Shown here one piece after another: positions 21,940-32,901 of a DNA stretch of 64,000 bases. A program made the position numbers and the translations under genes. This DNA is from Amphiura filiformis (Eukaryota; Echinodermata; Ophiuroidea; Amphilepidida; Amphiuridae). Every line of letters begins with the position of its first letter. Within the stretch, counting starts at the first letter, position 1. The DNA is taken from contig NC_092640.1 of the NCBI RefSeq assembly GCF_039555335.1, positions 29,116,026 through 29,180,025 of the forward strand, written 5' to 3'. The notes beneath the pieces are model-generated. The model was not told where the DNA came from. It ran no database searches and saw only the letters and a program-made list of their open reading frames with translations.

Positions 21940-22511
21940 ATATCACTTCGGGGGCACTGCTGATTCAAAGACGTCTCTGATATCAAATACTCTTGAAGCG
22001 TCATGTCACATAACAGTATCATATTTCAGAGACGTCTCATAAATCACATACTCCCTAGTTTCAAAACCCAGTCACAAACGATATAAATAATTTTGATGAA
22101 CGTGGCAGCGCAGTGGGAATAATTTTGTGTATAGGCCTTATCAGGGTTGTAGCTAGCCCAAGTTGAGCATGTTGAGTGCCTGCTAATTTTACTATCCAAT
22201 TCATGACTTGGATAGTAAAATTGGGATTTTTTTTACTTCAAAACATTTGATTTTGGCCATTGCAATCTAAGTGTGTTCTGGGACTATTTGTCAGAATTTG
22301 CACAGATAGATGTAATTTTTGCACAGGTAGATATTTGCTAAACATAGGAAATCTTATTCTAATACACTCAGCTTCGTTCCGATGTGCTGCATCGAGTGCC
22401 CAGCTGTCAACAAAGCTCGACGTATGTGATATCACAGACCCCCGTATGTGAAATCACTGACCCGTCTTTGAAATCAGAGACGTCCGGTTATTACGAGTGC
22501 CCCCGAACTGA

Positions 22512-22513
<2 letters not shown>
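21940..22513. mobile_element. TIR element, about 570 bp
   Basis: The left end TATCACTTCGGGGGCACTGC followed by GACGTCTCTGATATCAAA is mirrored on the right by AGAGACGTCCGGTTATTACG .. AGTGCCCCCGAACTGATA. Further copies of the GACGTCTCTGA / CAGAGACGTC motif occur near each end. Inside are a 15-bp-arm hairpin (22185-22222) and a CAGGGTTGTAGCTAGCC motif like a hAT MITE end. Short frames inside are spurious. Absent from the block B copy 2 counterpart near 29650. Confidence 0.65.
22185..22222. repeat. Perfect hairpin, 15-bp arms
   Basis: AATTTTACTATCCAA, then 8 bases, then its exact reverse complement. It lies inside the TIR element at 21940-22513. Function unknown. Confidence 0.8.

Positions 22514-22595
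<82 letters not shown>
22511..22595 (+). repeat. (ATT)n microsatellite
   Basis: About 28 uninterrupted ATT units. Poly-Ile frames across it are artefacts. It begins at the right terminus of the TIR element at 21940-22513. Confidence 0.95.
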
Positions 22596-23028
22596 GTTAT
22601 ATTATGTCCATAACTTACTCAAATGTGACATGATCAAGGGGAATGAGACACATGTTGACCTTGGTCAAAAATGAGTTTTACATAGGTTCCTAAAGAGGAT
22701 ATTTAGCGCTTTCAGAAACTGAAAACCCCATGTTGATACGACTTTTCTTTGCGAAGTTACGTCAATTTATCAATCGCTGAAAACAATGTAAAACAAAAGA
22801 ATTTGAACACTTTCTTTGCCAATATCTCAAAATCAATATTAGCGACATCTGACTCATTTCCCTTGATCGTGTCACAAATATTAATAGGAGAGCAGTATGA
22901 ACGTATAACAAATGCAATACAAAACCCAAATTCCGCTGCTGATCGTGAAATCTATGATTCTAAAATTAAAAAACACCATAAATAGTTATTAGTAGTGTAG
23001 TAAAATAAACTTGATTTTCCTGGATCAA
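22596..23028. repeat. Block B copy 1, non-coding segment
   Basis: The part from about 22840 matches 30180-30340 (ATATTAATAGGAGAGCAGTA versus ATATTAACAGGACAGCAGTA, then CAAATTCCGCTGCTGATCGT). The 78-codon plus-strand frame at 22749-22985 is broken in the paralogue, so it is not called. No other features. Confidence 0.55.
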
Positions 23029-23216
23029 TGGGCTATTCCGGTTGAAATCCACACACCCCCTATGGAAGACACGATCTTAACATCCCATACAGGGATGTAG
23101 ATTTCAAATGAGTAGTCCCATTTGAAATACTAATACTCAATGTATGAAAGAATAAGGCCATGCCTTCCCCAAGGGATTTAGAGGGTGTATGGATTTCAAC
23201 TGGAATAGCCAATTAG
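23029..23216. mobile_element. MITE family M1, full copy
   Basis: The ends GGGCTATTCCGGTTGAAATC and GGATTTCAACTGGAATAGCC form inverted repeats of about 28 bp, with inner related arms (CACACCCCCTATGGAAGACA versus 'CATGCCTTCCCCAAGGGATT'). About 188 bp, non-coding. Paralogous copy at 30346-30530. Confidence 0.8.
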
Positions 23217-23221
23217 ACATT

Positions 23222-23632
23222 GGACAGTCCGGTCCGACTGCCTGATCAGGAAATACTGCCGAGTCAGGCAGCATGTTGCCGAGTCAGGCAGCACAGGCTT
23301 TGGTAACCCTTCCGAATTTGACAGACTAAGGACTAAATTGTTCATGTACTATTATCATTTTATAAAAGATCGGTGGAAATTTTACTTTGACACACATGAG
23401 CTACATGTAAGTTGACAATCTTTCACCGGGCGAAAACAAATTCCACCGGGAGGAAAATAATTTAAATAACAAAACAATTTCTAACGGTTTTTTAAAAATT
23501 TGATTTAAATACACAAATTAACTTTATTTTAACTAAGATTGATGAAAAAATACTACTAATTGTACATCCATTGATAATTTTATATATTTTACCTACTTCT
23601 TTACTCTAAACCAAGAAATAACGGTACATTAA
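23222..23632. mobile_element. MITE family M2, right end replaced
   Basis: The left terminus ACAGTCCGGTCCGACTGCCT followed by GATCAGGAAATACTGCCGAG matches the complete element at 30537-31004. The last part and right terminus are missing; at 23633 the sequence switches to an inverted fragment of R1 (compare 5115-5162). A 21-bp unit (GCCGAGTCAGGCAGCATGTT) is tandemly duplicated near 23265-23300. Confidence 0.7.
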
Positions 23633-24384
23633 AGTGTTAGCTTTCGTTTGATATAAAAAATCTGATAGGATGAAGGGAACACTTGAGGTTTCGACAAAAA
23701 CCAATCAAAGAGGCCCATTTTGCAGCTAGAAGCTCCACAGCTCTCACATTGCTATGCACTCAACCGTGTAGTGTAATCAAATACTGTGGTGGAGACATTC
23801 ACTGCTGGTTGTTCTCTGCTTGGAAGCTCTTGGAGAAAAATGTGTGCTCAGGTGTATCGAGGTGGAAACTGTGCGCATGATGGTTTATAAGAGAATCGTT
23901 TTTGTATAGAAACATTTCCATATGGTCGGGGTGGGAACAGTGGTCATACTTTTGTTCGGATATTGCTTGTCTTTAATCCTCACATTGCCGCTTTTTGCCC
24001 ATCGTTACGTCCTGTACGGTCATCCATTCTTTTGCCTGTTTCATTTTTTTCTTTCGCTTTCAATCATTTCCTTGTTGGTGTCGTTTTTCACACTTTTCCT
24101 GGCCTATACTTATGTTACGGGGAATTTTATTCAGTTTATTCTAGAATGGTAAAAAATAGATATAAGGCCTGGAGATTAATTGATTAGAGGTAGCAGTTCT
24201 AAGAGCGAACTCTGTGAAACTTATCTGTGTTAGCCAGTGGTGATACAAAAGTTACCATAATTAACTGAAGTCCTCGAACTTCGGTTCGTGTATTAGTAGG
24301 CGGTAGTAGAGCCAATAGTGCTTGATTCCGGTCGACTCAAAGAAGCGGCACACTAAAATATCTTAATCAACGAACTGTGGTATG
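23633..24384. repeat. Block B copy 1, right end; inverted R1 piece and hydrophobic frame
   Basis: 23633-23690 is the inverted counterpart of 5115-5162. 23885-24130 matches 31258-31470, including a frame rich in Leu, Phe and Ser (FGYCLSLILTLPLFAHRYVL). The similarity is explained by recent duplication, not by selection, so no gene is called. From 24130 to 24384 there is nothing recognisable. Confidence 0.45.
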
Positions 24385-24807
24385 TTGCTGGAATAACATC
24401 TCCTAAAGATGAGTTTAGTACACGGTCAAAATAAGAGGGTCATTCAAAAAGTTCTACAACCTGTCTCAAAAACATTGTGCTAGTTAAAATCGCCCTCTTT
24501 GGCAATTAGTAAATACAGTTGTGACATGATGCTTACATCAACGTCACGGGCGTAGTCTCAGCTCTCAAATGTCGTTCGTTCTGTTCAATTAGCTTGTTTC
24601 CATAAAATGTGAGTACTTTGTACATGGATATGTTTTATAGAACATTAGCTACAAATAATAACCGAATGTAAACAGGAATTCCAGGCAGAACTGTGTTAAT
24701 GTGATTATAATGTATGGGTGTAACTAGGTCGCAAAATGAGAGCAATATTAATAAATCTAGATACTCTGTGACTATTACAAAGTGTGTACATGGGGAATTC
24801 GTACAGT
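24385..24807. repeat. Block A third copy (left part)
   Basis: 24415-24605 matches 3985-4170 (GGTCAAAATAAGAGGGTCAT .. TTACATCAACGTCACGGGCG). From 24596 it matches the start of R1 at 4138 and 14424. Non-coding. Confidence 0.7.
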
Positions 24808-24944
24808 CAGAGCCGTAGCTGGGAGGGTGTAATTGATGCGACGCACCCACCCCCCCCCCCCCCACCCTTTTGCAAAAGTATACAAAAAGTCCCCCACACA
24901 TACACACACCTACACAAACAAAAAAAATCCTGGCTACGGGCCTG
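24808..24944. mobile_element. hAT-type MITE, 137 bp, with 8-bp target duplication
   Basis: Left terminus CAGAGCCGTAGCTGGGAGG and right terminus CCTGGCTACGGGCCTG are inverted repeats. The target duplication CGTACAGT is at 24800-24807 and 24945-24952. The empty site is seen in the paralogue at about 14625-14640. A run of about 15 C lies at 24850-24863. An 8-bp duplication with CAG termini is the hAT superfamily signature. The longer relative is at 4364-4617. Confidence 0.88.
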
Positions 24945-25440
24945 CGTACAGTGTATAATGTTCAAGTTCAGCTTGAGCGAAGAAGAAATCACCAAAAGCA
25001 GATGCCAAGGTTTTGCATGTCACGCCAGAAGTACGGATATCATTGCTGAAATTATGGTTATTATTTCGAACATGGACCAAAGTCAGAGACATAAGATCAA
25101 CTGTGGATTGAGTTGGACTTAATGGAAAAGGCTTACAATTACTATCATCCAGATACAGATCCAACAGGCTACGATAGCATTTATTAGTACAAATTGGCAG
25201 ATATATGCGAGAGATTCAACTGTGAGCTTTTGTATGGTACAGCTAAGTATCACAAAGAAGGTCATTTAGAAACTAGTTGATTGTTTAACGTAGCGAAAGT
25301 GCACTTTTCTGGTCAGGACGAAGGAGATTTTGGGCACTCCAAAAGGGCTCATAATTCCCCTAAAACGGAATTATTTTATCTTTCTTCGACTTACTAAAAT
25401 CCGTTAAACGAAATGAGGATATGCCAGTCAATCTAAGTGA
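24945..25440 (+). pseudogene. Decayed coding sequence R1, copy 3
   Basis: The relic frame gives IELDLMEKAYNYYHPDTDPT then GYDSIY, a TAG, YKLADICERFNCELLYGTAK, YHKEGHLETS, a TGA, then LFNVAKVHFSGQDEGDFG and HSKRAHNS. Positions agree with copies at 4.77-5.1 kb and 14.75-14.86 kb. The two in-frame stops prevent a full protein. The alignment of three decayed copies shows an ancestral coding sequence, but its family is not recognised. Confidence 0.45.
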
Positions 25441-26228
25441 ATAGTTTGGAGCAAAGCCTGTTTCCTGAAGAGTGAATTGTGAAAGCAGCACCGTTTAGAA
25501 ATTGTCATCTGTGCAAGGATTTTATACGCAACGGATATAATTTTACGCAAGTTAATGTTGGACAAGTTCGAATCGGGGTATACATGTACATCAGTCATCC
25601 GGAATATTATGAATGCAACAGAACTTTATGATCTACAACAAGAAGAAAACTGCCGGATTAGAAAATATTGCAAATCGGTATAATTTGTTGATTGTGTGCA
25701 TTCATGTTTGTATGCAATTCATACTATGGTTTTCATTAAAGATTCTAATTTTGTTAACTCAAACAACATGTGTTTTTATTGTGCATTCTGAAGTAAATTT
25801 TGTATAAAGGTGTGTTTGGTCTTAGGTCGTTGCGATCCATAACGCTGCAAAACGCTATAACTCGATAAGGACAACACCTAACTAACATCATTATATGCAA
25901 ATCAAATGCAAGCTTGTTCATTTGCCTTATTAACGTTCCTCGTTGTATGTATTGTATGTATTTAAATATCTATGCAACATCAAAATATATGTAAACAATG
26001 ATCCATCTTTCAGAAGCGAAAATGTTCAACAATAAGGTGACCAGTATTCGTCACACATGGGAAATTGATTAACACGTTAAAACTAGCGTCGTGCTTTCAT
26101 TGATTAGAACACAAAAGTGCAACTTTTGACTTCGTTCCTTTCTTACGTTTTAGACCACCGTTTCTCGCTTTATCGTTAAAATGTAAGCTAGTGCCAATTA
26201 CATTGTAATTAACAAATTCCTTTAAGGG
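25441..26228. repeat. Segmental duplication block B, copy 2 (left part)
   Basis: 25745-25990 matches 17400-17645 and 25995-26228 matches 18365-18515 (TTCAGAAGCGAAAATGTTCA, 'GTGACCAGTATTCGTCACAC', 'ATGTAAGCTAGTGCCAATTA'). 25441-25744 is unassigned, with a 64-codon frame lacking motifs. R2, present in copy 1, is absent here. Confidence 0.6.
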
Positions 26229-26450
26229 CGGTGTAATGAGCGTGAAGCTGGTTTGGATTCCAGAGGGAGTGTGCCTGTAACAGACACAGCCACCAGAAAA
26301 GGACCAGCTCAGATCGCGCGCCAAATAAGTTTGCAGTCCAGAAAAAAAAATTTTCTCAGCCTTGAAAAAAATAGGCAGAGCTGGGAATCGAACCCGAGAC
26401 CTCCGTGTTGTAAAACCTAGTGCGTTACCACTGAGCCAACTGACAATTAT
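26229..26450 (-). mobile_element. tRNA-derived SINE (Val-like anticodon region)
   Basis: On the minus strand, 26445-26373 is a tRNA-like head with box A GTTGGCTCAGTGGTAACGC and box B GGTTCGATTCC. The anticodon-region sequence TTTTACAAC would read as a Val (TAC) anticodon. Acceptor and anticodon stems do not pair well, so it is not a functional tRNA. A body of about 145 bp follows to 26229. The paralogous block B copy 1 (about 18515) lacks the whole 26229-27704 insertion. Confidence 0.6.
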
Positions 26451-27704
26451 CTATTAGAAGTTTGATAGTAATCCTTGATATTGCTGAATAGAATAAATCC
26501 ATACTAATAGGCCTATTTATCTAATGTACGATGCTATTCCATGACGTTCCATAGGGGCCTGTAAACTAGGAATATAATGTGAAATGACTATCAATCGATC
26601 AAAATTTCAAGTTATCAACAATCAATCAATCATAAACCAATGTATCATGGAATATTACTAATTACTAACTAATATACCAAATAAATAAATAAATAAATAA
26701 ATAAATAAGTCAGTAAATAAATAAATAGGCATATGCCTAAAGAAATAAATAAATACATAATGCAGAATGCGGTTAGTATTAATAGTTGCAAAATTCCAAA
26801 CATTCTATTATAATTTTCTGCTATACACGCAAAGGACCTGTACCTTTAATATGTCCGCGCCTAATCAATAATGGCTCTTTCACCATGCTCACACACCATG
26901 TTAAACTACTGTAGTATTATCTACTGACCAGGTGCTAACAACTCAATGAAATGGATGCTATAACGTACCCAATCAAGTGAACATATCAAGGTCATATCAG
27001 GGCGTTATACAAAGAGTGGTCAAAGGTCAACGTTTCCAAAGAAGTATAGTAATAGATGTTGACGCAAGCTTTCGTGCGGGAAACATAAACAGATAGCCGC
27101 CAGTCGTGTGGTTTTTATGAGATTTGATACGGCGAGATTTGAAAAGTCTAAAGCTATTCCAAAATCAGTTCCAGACCTGGTTTCCAGACGACAACGTGTG
27201 TGTTGTTACAAGGAATTCAAAGTAATTTTATCATCAAGTGACCCACATAGAGGAATACGACATCTATCGTGAGCCAATCTGCATTCTGTTGCCTGCAAAA
27301 GCCGACGATCAGGTAAAAATTCTAAAAGCAGCGTGACTAGATATTTGCGTTAATTTCATGATACGTGTAAAACGCATTGAAAACGCCAAATTGCTGTCAT
27401 AAAATATATAATATTAGTAAATCACTCAAGCGAATGTTAACGTATGTATGTGGAAAAGAACTGCAATAACAATAACAAAGTATGTGCCCAAACAGTTGTC
27501 TTTGGCATGTCGCTTTTTTGAAATATCACAAAAATATCAAATTTTGGAAAAACGCCCCAAAATTTAAAACAAACACGAACCTTCCAAAATAAATATATAT
27601 TAGCACTTGGCGGCCCAGTCACTACCTGCCGCTGTGATTTGGGATAACTCGTTGCTTCCCCTCTCCAGATACATGTACTTCAAGTTCGCCCATACCCCAT
27701 GCCT
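26451..27704. other. Insertion in block B copy 2, non-repetitive, possible exon remnant
   Basis: Absent from block B copy 1. Contains an (AAAT)n run at 26682-26727. A stretch near 27060-27311 has more balanced base composition, an ATG-led frame of 51 codons (27117-27272) and a CAG|GTAAAA donor-like site at about 27311. It could be a captured 5' exon, but no protein family is recognisable. A minus-strand frame at 27437-27622 is not credible. Confidence 0.3.
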
Positions 27705-28350
27705 TAAGAGGAACAATAGAATAACAAAGCCAATGACACTTGGGATGGTCATCGTACGTAGCATAATAATCAAGATGTAATTTATATCAGGCTTATAATG
27801 TAATGGGCTATTTCAGTTGAAACCCATGCACTCTCTATGAGATATATAACCTTAATCTCCCACACAGGGGGTGTAGATTTCGAATGAAGTCGCCCATTCA
27901 GGTAATCCCATTTGTAATTCACACTCCCTGTGTGGACGGTTAAGATCGTGTCTTCCATAGGAGTTGTATGGAGTTCAACCGGAATAGCACATTCTGTCGT
28001 TAATTAAAGCTTTGGACTTCTTGTATTGCTGGAATCATAAAAAGAAAGCATACAAAATACTATATGTGAATGTACTATTATCGTTAATAATTATTTTCAT
28101 AGAAATAAATCTTTGAAATTGCAATTTTGTTTCCTTCAAAAGGAGAATCTAATAAATATTGTCTTCTGTAATACACATAATTAGTAATTCGGATTGTGAT
28201 GTTGACGGAATTAACTCCTGTGACATTTCACGTTGAAGTCCATTACCGAACACATTGCTTTCTCAAATGCCTGGGGCCTACTAAGTATAACAAAACTCAG
28301 CACTGTTTTGCTAATAAGGATTTCAACGTTTATCGAAGTAGTGGTTGAAA
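27705..28350. repeat. Block B copy 2: M1 MITE and GPCR upstream flank
   Basis: 27705-27807 matches 18520-18671. 27808-27990 is a complete M1 MITE (GGGCTATTTCAGTTGAAACC .. AGTTCAACCGGAATAGC), which in copy 1 is split by the LINE. 27990-28350 matches 20145-20456 and should contain the promoter and 5' untranslated region of the receptor at 28351. No clear TATA box is assigned. Confidence 0.7.
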
Positions 28351-29454
28351 ATGGATGTCGATGAAAGCCAATGTTCCCGTATTTATAATGTTTCTGATCC
28401 CATAGCAGCTCAAAAGCAACTATATAGTGACATGGATAAGTTGATTCTCCAAGTTATTATCCCTGCGGTTTCTGTTTTAGGCGTAACCGGGAATTCTGCA
28501 TTTCTTTTCATGGTGATGCGCTTACCTAAAATGCGCACTTCTCTATCAGCTTATTTAGCATCTTTGGCTATAAGCGATGTGATGTTTCTCATCCTGTCAA
28601 ACATTTTGTATGCGATAACTTTAAATCGGACGGATATCAGCTTGGCCTGGCCCGTGTACTCAGCAGCAGGGTGTGTGACCGTTATTCTGTCGACACATAC
28701 TTGGTATTTTGTGTCGGTAGGGCTGACCACCTTGATATCCGTAGAACGATATCTCGCCGTTTGTCAACCTCTGAAGCACATGAGTTTCAAAGGCAAAAAG
28801 CGCAACCTGAAAATCATACTGAGTACCTTATTGCTTGCTGTAATCCTAACCAGCTCTTACATACCGCGTTACTCCTGGTATAACAACGTCTGCCTGATAT
28901 GGCCTGAGACGCCTGACTTTGTCGGATACCCATCTATGATTGGCGTTTGTGGAAGCTATGGCCCAGCCATTAATACCTATGAAGGAATTCTCTTGATCGT
29001 GGTTTTCATAACATCAGCAGGTGGTAATGGGGTCTTGTATTTCAAAATATTGATGGCATTAGGTAGTCGGAAAGTGCTTACGACGTCACGATCATTCGCA
29101 GGGACTGCCAATATTGAAGCAAACCGGGTTCGCAATCAGGTAGCTCGTACCCTTGTCATTAATGGGATTGTGTTCTTCATCTGCCAAATTCCGTCACGCA
29201 TTGATAACTTAGATGATATTTTTGACCATTATGTTGCGAACTTTGACCTCTTAATAAATGACAAACAGGAAGCAACGGTGACTGCTATCGGTCATGCATT
29301 TCTGTTCTTGAACTCGATCATTAATCCGTTTATTTACGTGTTTAGCTGTCGCCATTACCGACTTGGAATGTTGGAAGCCTTTGGATGGAAGAGCGAGTTG
29401 AAGCCAAAAAGGGAAAAATCAACCTCTCGGTCATTCATTACTACTTCGATTTAA
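28351..29454 (+). CDS. Class A (rhodopsin-like) GPCR, intronless
   Basis: A complete 367-residue receptor for the plasma membrane. N13 in NVS is a likely glycosylation site. TM1 is at about 32-57 with GN at 47-48; TM2 has LAISD (D76). C108 and C181 (in CLIWP) should form the ECL1-ECL2 disulphide. TM3 ends in ERY (132-134). TM6 has FFICQIP (275-281), with Gln at the usual Trp toggle position; LDD (287-289) opens ECL3; TM7 ends NPFIY (325-329), then CRHYRLGM. The C-terminus is Lys/Ser-rich, offering phosphorylation sites. ATG 28351 is preferred over the in-frame TTG six bases upstream. It is the functional partner of the pseudogene at 20457. The peptide-receptor style (ERY, CLIWP) is clear, but the ligand and coupling are unknown. 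Confidence 0.93.
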   Translation: MDVDESQCSRIYNVSDPIAAQKQLYSDMDKLILQVIIPAVSVLGVTGNSAFLFMVMRLPKMRTSLSAYLASLAISDVMFLILSNILYAITLNRTDISLAWPVYSAAGCVTVILSTHTWYFVSVGLTTLISVERYLAVCQPLKHMSFKGKKRNLKIILSTLLLAVILTSSYIPRYSWYNNVCLIWPETPDFVGYPSMIGVCGSYGPAINTYEGILLIVVFITSAGGNGVLYFKILMALGSRKVLTTSRSFAGTANIEANRVRNQVARTLVINGIVFFICQIPSRIDNLDDIFDHYVANFDLLINDKQEATVTAIGHAFLFLNSIINPFIYVFSCRHYRLGMLEAFGWKSELKPKREKSTSRSFITTSI

Positions 29455-29660
29455 AATGAAACTCTTAGTAATGAAACCATCTTAGTTCTTGCATGTATTC
29501 ACCATTAACAGTCAATTTATGTACTTGTTCGAAATGTTCTATCGTTTATTTGTCTAATAATTATACTATGGCACCATATCGGACGGAACTAAAGACAGCA
29601 AAAGAATTAAGGTACCGGTTATTTTCACCCCTATAAACACAGACAAATATGTCATAATTA
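29455..29660. other. 3' flank of the GPCR at 28351
   Basis: Counterpart of 21544-21730. Contains the likely 3' untranslated region; no clear AATAAA-type signal was singled out here. Ends at the TA target of the next MITE. Confidence 0.4.
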
Positions 29661-29909
29661 CAGTCTGTCCACATAGAAATACAAACTAAAGCTAAATAGA
29701 GCTCGGAAAACGGAGGTATGGGAATATTTATTTCAGTGCAATGCGTGTGCAAATGCTTCTTTGGCGCTCCAACTGCTGCGCGATTTGTACTTGCCGAGCG
29801 CACCACGCTCTTTACGCGTCGCGGTTTTTTTTAACACGCAGTGCGTGTGACGCAAAGCATCGACCCCCGATGCCACCGATTTGGTTTGTACTTCTATGTG
29901 GACAGACTG
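29661..29909. mobile_element. TA-flanked MITE, 249 bp, GC-rich centre
   Basis: Termini CAGTCTGTCCACATAGAAAT and CTTCTATGTGGACAGACTG are inverted repeats of about 27 bp, flanked by TA at 29659-29660 and 29910-29911 (Tc1/mariner-type target). The centre has palindromic GCGC-rich sequence. Absent from the paralogous flank near 21725. Two overlapping short frames are artefacts. Confidence 0.8.
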
Positions 29910-30345
29910 TAACTGAATCTTTTAACTCAGATTTAAGACCTAAGATCTAAAATCCTAATGAAGATGCAAATTCAAAAGTTGCAATTTGCTCCATTGGATA
30001 TCTTATGATTTGTACACAAAATGTTCTCGAACAAGAGAACTAGCACCGAGCTTTTAGAATAAGAACATTATTTTAGATGTACGACGCGTAAGTTTTGATT
30101 ATATTCTTTCCTTGGGTTTCGATCCCCCTCTCTTTAATTCTCAACAAATTTGAACCAAATGAAGTCTTAAAAATTGTGTACATGTTAGAATATTAACAGG
30201 ACAGCAGTATGAACGTTGTTTAACAAACGCAACACAAACCCAAATTCCGCTGCTGATCGTGAAATCTATGATTCTGAAATTAAAAAACACCATAAATAGT
30301 TATTAGTAGTGAAGTAAAATAAACGTGATTTTCATGGATCAATGG
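29910..30345. other. Non-coding spacer in block B copy 2
   Basis: From about 30180 it matches 22840-23025. The first 270 bases have no counterpart and no recognised feature. Confidence 0.4.
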
Positions 30346-30530
30346 GCTATTCGGTTGACATCCACACACCCCTATGGAAGACACGATCTTAACATCCCAC
30401 ACAGGGATGTAGATTTCAAATGAGTAGTCCCATTTGAAATACTAATACTCAATGTATGATAGATTTAAGGCCATGCCTTCCGCAAGGGCTTTAGAGGGTG
30501 TATGGATTTCAACTGAAATATCCAATTAGA
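30346..30530. mobile_element. MITE family M1, paralogous copy
   Basis: Counterpart of 23029-23216: GGGCTATTCGGTTGACATCC .. GGATTTCAACTGAAATATCC. About 185 bp. Carried along by the segmental duplication rather than inserted independently, since both flanks match. Confidence 0.75.
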
Positions 30531-30536
30531 CATTGG

Positions 30537-31004
30537 ACAATCCGGTCCGACTGCCTGATCAGGAAATACTGCCGAGTCAGTCGGCAACACAGGCTTTGGT
30601 AACCCTTCCGAATTTGACAGACTAAGGACTAAATTGTTCATGGTGATTTTATAAAAGATCGGTGGAAATTTTACTTTGAGCTACATGTAAGTTGACAATC
30701 TTTCACCGGGCGAAAAAAAATTCCACCGGGAGGAAAATAATTTAAATAACAAAACAATTTCTAACGGTTTTTTAAAAATTTGATTTAAATATGCAAATTA
30801 ACTTTATTTTAACTAAGATTGATGACAAAATACTACTAATTGTACATCCATTGATAATTTTATATATTTTACCTACTTCTTTACTCTAAACCAAGAAATA
30901 ACGGTATATTAAAAGATGTTCCATTTGAAATAGAGCATTGCATTGTGGGATACCATGCTGCCTGACTCGGCAGTATTTCCTGATCAGGTAGTCGGACCGG
31001 ACTG
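30537..31004. mobile_element. MITE family M2, complete, 468 bp
   Basis: Left ACAATCCGGTCCGACTGCCT followed by GATCAGGAAATACTGCCGAG, and right CTCGGCAGTATTTCCTGATC followed by GGTAGTCGGACCGGACTGT, are inverted repeats of about 50 bp. The interior is AT-rich, with TTCACCGGGCG / TTCCACCGGGAGG motifs. Non-coding. Truncated copy at 23222-23632. Confidence 0.8.
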
Positions 31005-31472
31005 TTGGAGGAAACTTTCAGTGTTCAGCGAATTGTGATGATTTCCGGGCACAATACAGACGTTAGTACTATGTTCTTAGATTATTAATACACAGATTGG
31101 AATTTTCCATGCCTGTGCCCTCTAAGCGTACTCGACTTCAGCTGACGCCAATACAGCGTTCAGACCTGGGGACATCGCTTATCTTACGCGCGAAGTTTCT
31201 TTTGTGTACGCTCGCGCTGTTTGCGCTATTTTTGAGTTTGCTCACGCGGTACCTGACTTATATTTCCATATGGTCGGGGTGGGAACAGTGGTCATACTTT
31301 TTGTTCGGATATTGCTTGTCTTTAATCCTCACATTGCCGCTTTTTGCCCATCGTTACGTCCTGTACGGTCATCCATTCTTTTGCCTGTTTCATTTTTTTC
31401 TTTCGCTTTCAATCCTTTCCTTGTTGGTGTCGTTTTTCACACTTTTCCTGGCCTACTCTTATGTTATGGGAA
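31005..31472. repeat. Block B copy 2, right end, with hydrophobic frame
   Basis: 31258-31470 matches 23886-24130. A frame from ATG 31109 is open for 177 codons and very hydrophobic, but its last third is the (ATT)n repeat. The equivalent frame at 23.9 kb starts and ends differently. I treat it as non-coding. Confidence 0.45.
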
Positions 31473-31639
<167 letters not shown>

Positions 31640-32901
31640 GCAACGCGACAATTATTTATTTAATAGTGCGTGATGCGCCTCCAGCGGCTGCTGGGGAGAG
31701 GCCAAAATATGCACTGTATCATGGGAAAATGTCGACATCCAAAGCCCGCACAATACGCATACAAAACAGGAACATATTTCATCCATTTTATATCTATTGA
31801 CCACGCAGAATTCTTTGTGGAGCTGTTTTCATCATCATTATTATCACACTCACGGGAAAATCCGTTACTGACTGAGATCCAAAGATGTGCATTTGAAAGC
31901 CCTTGAGAATACCATGTAAATAATAAACAATGGTTTGGTAGTATTAAATACCATAATCCATCGCAAGTATACTTTTGAATTGAAATTTCAAACCTAATGT
32001 GGAAAGTAATAATAAAACATCAAATTTTATTTTCTTACTAGAAAGTTGTTTTTGAAGATTAATTATATACCTTTCTGTGGCAATTGAATCAACATAAAAT
32101 TTGATCGAATACATAATCATATTATTAACACATTCGCCTCACTGCAAATTATTAAAACCTCACCATATATTTGTGGCAAATTCCATGCGCAATGTGAAAA
32201 TAAAAGGCGGCTTTTCCAGATGTCAAATAAATTGACATGGGAGGGGAGTAAAATTAAAAATTCAAATCGGATTTTGCCGTACAAAATACGAATAAAACAT
32301 ATTTCAGCACTAATACTAGTAACTCACTGAGTCACTAAGAAAAGTATGGGCTTTCCACTGATACCAAAGTCCCTAGTTGATTACGAAGAAGTGGGAATGA
32401 GGCTGTTGATCGGACAGACTCCCTTGAAATATGTTTTATATACATTTTCTAACCAATTTGTCGGCTCACGGGAAAATAGCCTTGCTTAAAAGTACAAATC
32501 TATGCCAATGTACGCAGTGGTTGTTTGTACCTGCTAATTGTATCAGGGAATTACACTTTTGAAGCTAGTAAATAAAAAAATAGTTTCTGTTTGTTTACAA
32601 AAACATTCTTTTGAAAAGTTGATTGACTTAAAGTATAATACTAGTATCCATCACGTATATTCAGTAATAATTTTAATCAAATAAGTGATGTTTTCTATAT
32701 CTTTGTAATCGCGTCGTTCAATATAATTAACTTCGCAAAATTAATGAAATGACCACCACTGATACTCACAAAAGCACATTGTTAAAGAGTGACAGTTGTC
32801 TATTTGAAGGAACAAAAAAAAGCAACAAAAATAAATTATATGATTAGTGTAAAGTTGAAAACACTTCTAGCATTTCCCGGTTAGTGATTAAATCTAGCTT
32901 T
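31640..32901. other. Intergenic; start of block C copy 1
   Basis: No gene recognised; a 78-codon frame at 31670-31906 has no motif. From about 32450 the sequence matches 44770-45180 (AGTACAAATCTATGCCAATG, 'GTAAATAAAAAAATAGTTTC', 'GATTGACTTAAAGTATAATA'). This is the upstream flank of the receptor at 33421. Confidence 0.5.

Noticed and set aside
22384..22674. 96-codon frame with a long poly-Ile run
   Set aside because: Translation of an (ATT)n microsatellite.
26373..26445. Candidate functional tRNA-Val on the minus strand
   Set aside because: Box A and B are good, but acceptor and anticodon stems do not pair. Followed by a SINE-like body and located in an insertion.
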